Assembly (NCBI GenBank): GCA_035527155.1
Contig: DATLBB010000141.1
Span: 1-10,300 of the forward strand
Length of the DNA stretch: 10,300 nt
Source of the DNA: CS2-K091 sp035527155
GTDB lineage: Bacteria > Planctomycetota > Phycisphaerae > Sedimentisphaerales > Anaerobacaceae
Reading direction: 5' to 3'
A program made the position numbers and the translations under genes. Shown here piece after piece: positions 7,086-10,300 of this stretch. The notes under the pieces were generated by a model that was given only the letters and a program-made list of their open reading frames with translations, did not search any database and was not told the origin of the DNA. Numbering within the stretch: the first letter of the stretch is position 1; each line of letters opens with the position of its first letter.

Positions 7086-7144
7086 CCCCGTTAGAAATTC
7101 CAGAAACGGGGACTCTCATAGAAAAGGCAAGATTTCTAACGGGG
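7086..7144. repeat. Palindromic intergenic repeat, 13-bp perfect arms
   Basis: CCCCGTTAGAAAT at 7086-7098 pairs perfectly with ATTTCTAACGGGG at 7132-7144 around a 33-base loop. Inside the loop a third AACGGGG (7105-7111) can pair instead with CCCCGTT at 7086-7092. The right arm overlaps the 3' end of the esterase gene, supplying the codons for Pro and Arg and the TAG stop. Read on the plus strand, the element translates as PVRNSRNG...KISNG. I remember that string recurring in hypothetical proteins from environmental planctomycete and candidate-phylum assemblies, which suggests a dispersed REP/MITE-like family. It could equally act as a mRNA hairpin between the two operon genes. The structure is certain; its dispersed nature is from memory. 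Confidence 0.75.
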
Positions 7145-9166
7145 GTCGCCCAGAGCGTTTAGAGGCTCTTCGACAGTCAGCTTATCTCCAAGAGTAGCAG
7201 CGAGGTTTGGAAGGTCGTATATAGTCAGCGCTCCATGAACGGTGTTGAGCAGTTGATTGAAAGACCGGCCCAACTCGACTACGTTCGACCACGAGACTAA
7301 AGAACGCGTCAACTTCACAGTGCCGAACAAGTCAGGCTCAAATGCTGCGGCGTGTAAGGCCGGAACGCTAACATGACCGACTGCGACCAAATCCACCGGA
7401 CTCGGCTGCTGTTGGCGTAAAAGACGCGTACACACAAGTACGTCTTCGGCTCTCATTCCAACATAAGAGCGTCCGAGCACGTAAGCAATATAAACATCCT
7501 GACCATCAGAGCCAAAATAGGGCTGAAAATATCTTTGGCCAACACCGTGTGTCTCGCCGGTGCCGCGGAGGTCCACAGCCAGTACTGTCTGGCCGGTTCT
7601 TACCAGCTTCTCGATAGGCCCGCCGGGCGCTGCGTCTGCGGCTTTGCCCTCTTCGTGAAGATATAATACTGCGCCCTTGCTCGGTTTCTGCGAGGGGACA
7701 AACATCAGAGCCGGCAGATAAATACCTTTATCGGGTTTGACAATCATTTTCTTGATGCTATATTCGTCTCGCTTAATAACATCAAGCTCCTCCACTTCCG
7801 GCTTAGGCAAATCAGCAAGTTTGCGGATACCAGCAATCTTACGCACCTGACTTAACAGCTCGGCACGCTCGGTTTTCGCCCAAAGCTTCTTGCGGCGTTT
7901 GGCCAACTCTTTTTCATAGTCTCGATTCAAGTCATAAACCGAGCATGCGCCTTCGAGCAGCATCACCTGGCCGTCCGGCGTGCACTGAATCTCTTCTGTG
8001 GTGAGCAGCTTGATGTCCGGCTCAGTAATCGGTTTATCTTTCCCAAGTAACCACCGTGACATCCACCGCACGACACCCTCTCGCGCCTGCCTGTTGTAAT
8101 TGTGTCCGGCGTCATTCTCCAACAAGTCGATGCGTTCGGCAAATCCCAGGCGTGTGTATAGGCGCTTGGCGTATCGAAATGAAGTCCAGGTCCCCCCGAT
8201 GTCGAAGAAGTCCCCTGTCGCGGCGCAGATAAGTATCGGTGTCGGCGCGCGCATCATCAAATAGTCGGCGTGGTCCATTCCGAATGCAAGCTGGGCATAG
8301 ATATTCTGTTCGGCGTCCTGGCCCCCAAGGGTGTTCAGCAAACGGTCGAAATTGGTGATGTAACAACTCGGCGAGGCCGCGACGATGCGCTCGTCCAGCG
8401 CCGTCAGATAAGATGTCTGTGTGCCTCCGCCGCTGTTGCCCGTGCACCCAATACGCTTCGGGTCAACCTCCGGGCGCGATTGCAGATAGTCGATACCCCG
8501 CATACCATCCCATATCTCAAATGTTGCGGTGTTTCGTCCAAGCAGGATGCTGCCAACAGCAACCATAGTATGCGCTTTCGTACCCCAAAGCTTCGGCCAA
8601 TCCTCGATTAACTGACCTCGCTCGCCCTGGTCGATAGGGTCAAAAACAAGTGCCGCCATTCCGTTGAGGGCCAACAATGCTCCCATCGTCTGATAAGAAT
8701 CATTTGCCTTGGCGATGTTAGAGTGGCCGCACGGCACGAGCACTCCCGGATAGGGCGGCTTGTGCTTCTTCGCGTCGGGCAAAAACAACGCAGCAGTAAC
8801 ATAGTGCCTCGGCCAGCTTTCGAAGATAACTTTCTCAATATGATAGCCGTCGCGGTCAACCACTCCGGTAACCTGCGGGTTCAGCGGTGTGCGGTCCGGC
8901 AGGCCGCCAAGTACCTCAATGAATTTTTCGCGAAGACGCTTCTGATACTCTGCTACCTGCTCTGCTGTTTTTCGCTGCTCGTATTCGCGCTTCCAGTTCT
9001 CGAACTGCCGGGCGGCCTGCTGCCGCAGGTAATGACCCATTATCTTATCGAGGGTAACACCATCGATAGTTTCAGGCAAAACACGCAGATTATCATTAGC
9101 CGACACGCCGGCAATGCTCACCAAACACAGGTACACAACTACTACAGTTATTCTTTGTCGATTCAT
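7136..9166 (-). CDS. Secreted AXE1-like esterase with tandem alpha/beta-hydrolase domains
   Basis: The 676-residue protein has a signal peptide (TVVVVYLCLVSIAGVSA, residues 7-23) and two alpha/beta-hydrolase domains. The first (about 100-375) resembles acetyl-xylan-esterase/AXE1-type enzymes. It has an oxyanion-region PGVLVPCGHS (140-149), nucleophile elbow GNSGGG with Ser245, acid candidate Asp319 in ATGDFFD, and His355 in AGHNYN, a complete triad. It would remove acetyl or similar ester groups from polysaccharides outside the cytoplasm. A charged helical linker (about 410-465) leads to the second domain (about 470-660; GAVLYLHEEG, AVDLRGTGET). There the elbow reads GHVSVP at 597-602, so the nucleophile position holds Val599 and the domain looks inactive. 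The start is strongly supported by AGGAGG 5 bases before the ATG. The last two residues and stop come from a palindromic repeat. It heads the operon with the propeller gene. Confidence 0.85.
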   Translation of the reverse strand: MNRQRITVVVVYLCLVSIAGVSANDNLRVLPETIDGVTLDKIMGHYLRQQAARQFENWKREYEQRKTAEQVAEYQKRLREKFIEVLGGLPDRTPLNPQVTGVVDRDGYHIEKVIFESWPRHYVTAALFLPDAKKHKPPYPGVLVPCGHSNIAKANDSYQTMGALLALNGMAALVFDPIDQGERGQLIEDWPKLWGTKAHTMVAVGSILLGRNTATFEIWDGMRGIDYLQSRPEVDPKRIGCTGNSGGGTQTSYLTALDERIVAASPSCYITNFDRLLNTLGGQDAEQNIYAQLAFGMDHADYLMMRAPTPILICAATGDFFDIGGTWTSFRYAKRLYTRLGFAERIDLLENDAGHNYNRQAREGVVRWMSRWLLGKDKPITEPDIKLLTTEEIQCTPDGQVMLLEGACSVYDLNRDYEKELAKRRKKLWAKTERAELLSQVRKIAGIRKLADLPKPEVEELDVIKRDEYSIKKMIVKPDKGIYLPALMFVPSQKPSKGAVLYLHEEGKAADAAPGGPIEKLVRTGQTVLAVDLRGTGETHGVGQRYFQPYFGSDGQDVYIAYVLGRSYVGMRAEDVLVCTRLLRQQQPSPVDLVAVGHVSVPALHAAAFEPDLFGTVKLTRSLVSWSNVVELGRSFNQLLNTVHGALTIYDLPNLAATLGDKLTVEEPLNALGDPR

Positions 9167-9170
9167 ACTT

Positions 9171-9176
9171 GCCTCC
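9171..9176 (-). promoter_or_regulatory. Strong Shine-Dalgarno of the esterase gene
   Basis: The minus strand reads AGGAGG, then CAAGT and the ATG at 9164-9166. It is a full consensus site with a 5-base spacer, the best one in the window, and fixes the start codon. Confidence 0.85.
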
Positions 9177-9246
9177 TGTTAAATGACATTTTCCGAAAGA
9201 CGCAGTACAACGGACATTCCGATAAAATCACCAAAGCCTCTTCGTG

Positions 9247-9276
9247 AGTATACCGGAATTGCATATCTAATTGCAA
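9247..9276 (-). promoter_or_regulatory. Probable sigma70-type promoter of the esterase operon
   Basis: The minus strand carries TTGCAA (9271-9276), an 18-base spacer and TATACT (9247-9252), matching 4 of 6 and 5 of 6 consensus bases. It predicts transcription from about 9240 and a leader of about 74 bases. AATTGCA occurs twice on the plus strand, at 9257-9263 and 9269-9275, 12 bases apart and overlapping the -35 box and spacer, so a regulator could bind there. Confidence 0.5.
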
Positions 9277-9348
9277 GATAATACGGGTAATTATTGAATT
9301 TGCCCGGCTATTCCACCGCTTTATGGGAAACTAATCAAGCCCATACCA

Positions 9349-9377
9349 TTGCAGTGTGAGACGATATATGTTAAAAT
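9349..9377 (+). promoter_or_regulatory. Possible promoter of the dockerin/lamin-tail gene
   Basis: TTGCAG (9349-9354) is followed after 17 bases by TAAAAT (9372-9377), giving 3 of 6 and 5 of 6 consensus matches in an AT-rich stretch. Transcription would start near 9384, leaving a leader of about 105 bases before the ATG at 9491. The -35 box is weak. Confidence 0.35.
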
Positions 9378-9430
9378 AGGTAGAATTTATTTATGCGATT
9401 TTGCTATTAAGGCCCAGAAGTTACAGGGAA

Positions 9431-9453
9431 GCCACAAAGATGAAGATTGTGGC
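9431..9453 (+). promoter_or_regulatory. Leader hairpin enclosing a small-ORF start codon
   Basis: GCCACAA (9431-9437) pairs perfectly with TTGTGGC (9447-9453) around a 9-base loop that contains the ATG of a 15-codon ORF. It could affect translation of the leader ORF or the downstream gene. The stem is short. Confidence 0.35.
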
Positions 9454-9487
9454 CATTAGTTCAAGCTATCTGCAAGAACAAGGATAG
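9440..9487 (+). CDS. Possible 15-residue leader peptide upstream of the dockerin/lamin-tail gene
   Basis: ATG at 9440 opens a frame coding MKIVAISSSYLQEQG and stops at TAG 9485-9487, three bases before the ATG of the next gene. A purine-rich AGGGAAG lies about 9-10 bases upstream. Its last codons overlap the AAGGA that serves as ribosome binding site of the next gene, which would suit translational coupling. A frame this short can arise by chance, and the peptide has no recognisable attenuator codon run, so this is a candidate only. Confidence 0.25.
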   Translation: MKIVAISSSYLQEQG

Positions 9488-9490
9488 AAG

Positions 9491-10300
9491 ATGCCCAGAG
9501 CCGTGAAAACCTCGTTGCTCAGCCTGGTTCTAACATTATTTTCGGCTGGTTCTACGGGTGCCCGGCTTTACACCGTGGGCGATCTAAATGCAGACAACAA
9601 GGTCAATTTCAAAGACCTGCAGATTTTTTCTTTGCAGTGGCTGGACCCCTCAGGCTGCTTCGGTTCCGGTTGTGCCGACCTCGATGGCCTTAACGGTGTG
9701 GATTTGGCTGACTATGCCCTGTTAGCTGCAAAATGGCAGGATATAAGAACCCATCTGGTCATCAGCGAGTTTATGGCGAGTAACGCCAGCAACAAGCCGC
9801 CTCTTCCACCGAAGGAAGGCGACCAGCTGGACGGAAACGGTGATTCCTCCGACTGGATCGAGATTTATAATCCGACGGACGCGGCCGTCAGTCTGGATGG
9901 CTGGTACCTGACCGACAGTAATGACGACCGGGACAAGTGGCAATTTCCGGACGGCCTCGAGATTGATCCCGGCGGCTTCCGGATAGTCTTTGCCTCGGAC
10001 AAGACAGAACAGGAGAACCCTTCTAATTACCCATACGTTGATCCTAAGGGTTACTATCACACGAACTTCGAGCTCGACAAAGATAAGGGAGAATATCTGG
10101 CGTTGGTGTTACCAGACGGCAATACGGCCACGCATGAATATGCTCCGGAATTTCCTGTACAGTTGACTGATATCTCGTATGGTCTGGCGCAGTATGCCAC
10201 GACACTTGTGTGCACAGGTGCGACCGCTTCCTATTATGTTCCCACGAGCGACGATGCGATTTTGGGCACCGATTGGGCCGGGCTTGATTTTAACGACTCG
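9491..10300 (+). CDS. Exported dockerin-like and lamin-tail domain protein, N-terminal part
   Basis: The frame from ATG 9491 stays open for 270 codons to the window edge, so the C-terminal part is missing. A signal peptide (residues 1-24, hydrophobic SLLSLVLTLFSAG) is followed at once by a dockerin-like pair of calcium loops. The first is GDLNADNKVNFKDL at 30-43; the second is ADLDGLNGVDLADYAL at 62-77, ending AAKWQ. Residues about 88-215 form a lamin-tail domain (LVISEFMASN, SDWIEIYNP, LDGWYLTDSNDD, KWQFPDG, FRIVFASDK, LALVLPDG). After that, TDISYGLAQY and DWAGLDFNDS look like the lead-in to a further domain, as in large planctomycete CotH-kinase or LamG-containing surface proteins. AAGGA lies about 7 bases before the ATG. 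It diverges from the esterase operon. A cell-surface or adhesion role is inferred from these domains. Placing dockerin repeats at the N-terminus is notable. Confidence 0.85.
   Translation, partial: MPRAVKTSLLSLVLTLFSAGSTGARLYTVGDLNADNKVNFKDLQIFSLQWLDPSGCFGSGCADLDGLNGVDLADYALLAAKWQDIRTHLVISEFMASNASNKPPLPPKEGDQLDGNGDSSDWIEIYNPTDAAVSLDGWYLTDSNDDRDKWQFPDGLEIDPGGFRIVFASDKTEQENPSNYPYVDPKGYYHTNFELDKDKGEYLALVLPDGNTATHEYAPEFPVQLTDISYGLAQYATTLVCTGATASYYVPTSDDAILGTDWAGLDFNDS

Noticed and set aside
8723..9247. 174-codon open frame on the plus strand
   Set aside because: It is antisense to the esterase 5' end and its promoter; its hydrophobic parts mirror coding sequence of the real gene.
1120..9264. GGAATTGCATA occurring near 1120 and near 9255
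   Set aside because: An 11-base match between two places in 10 kb is expected by chance, and the contexts differ.
9722..10060. 112-codon minus-strand open frame
   Set aside because: It is antisense to the lamin-tail coding region, which has clear domain motifs continuing to the window edge.

Overview
The window (about 52% GC by eye, dense in genes) reads as an accessory polysaccharide-degradation region from a planctomycete, most likely a Phycisphaerae/Sedimentisphaerales-type bacterium. The basis is the secreted dockerin-plus-lamin-tail protein at the right end, whose paired GDLNxDxxV...DL / ADLDGxNGVDLADYALLAxxW motif is typical of that group, together with PQQ-like propeller proteins and two-domain AXE1-like esterases. 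This assignment comes from family knowledge, not from a marker gene.

Layout. On the plus strand at the left are the C-terminal 371 residues of a rhamnogalacturonan-lyase-like beta-propeller protein (1-1116, running off the left edge), then a secreted GH5-like glycoside hydrolase (1195-2661). On the minus strand at the right, a probable two-gene operon reads leftward: a secreted tandem alpha/beta-hydrolase esterase (9166-7136), then a 997-residue secreted PQQ-like beta-propeller fused to a large helical domain (7067-4074). Diverging from the esterase, a plus-strand gene starts at 9491 and runs off the right edge; it encodes an exported protein with a dockerin-like pair and a lamin-tail domain.

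The most informative structure is the middle, 2103-4045. It is an old tandem segmental duplication. One unit comprises the 3' half of the GH5-like gene, a small minus-strand PilZ gene and the PilZ upstream region. The second unit contains a decaying GH5 fragment (5-bp frameshift, in-frame TAG and TAA, about 190 bp deleted) and an intact second PilZ gene (about 70% protein identity to the first). Both PilZ genes keep the c-di-GMP-binding motifs and a shared 18-bp identical block upstream.

A second notable element is a 59-bp palindromic repeat (7086-7144) between the two operon genes, with 13-bp perfect arms. It supplies the last two codons and the stop of the esterase, and can fold in two competing ways. 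A 15-codon upstream ORF with its start in a hairpin loop precedes the dockerin/lamin-tail gene.

Together the genes suggest secreted breakdown of an acetylated, pectin- or hemicellulose-like polysaccharide: a lyase-like protein, an endo-glycosidase-like enzyme, an acetyl-esterase-like enzyme, and a propeller/helical protein of unknown activity. PilZ receptors next to it may link the locus to c-di-GMP signalling. Substrate and regulation are inference. I found no RNA genes, CRISPR arrays, transposases or integrases.
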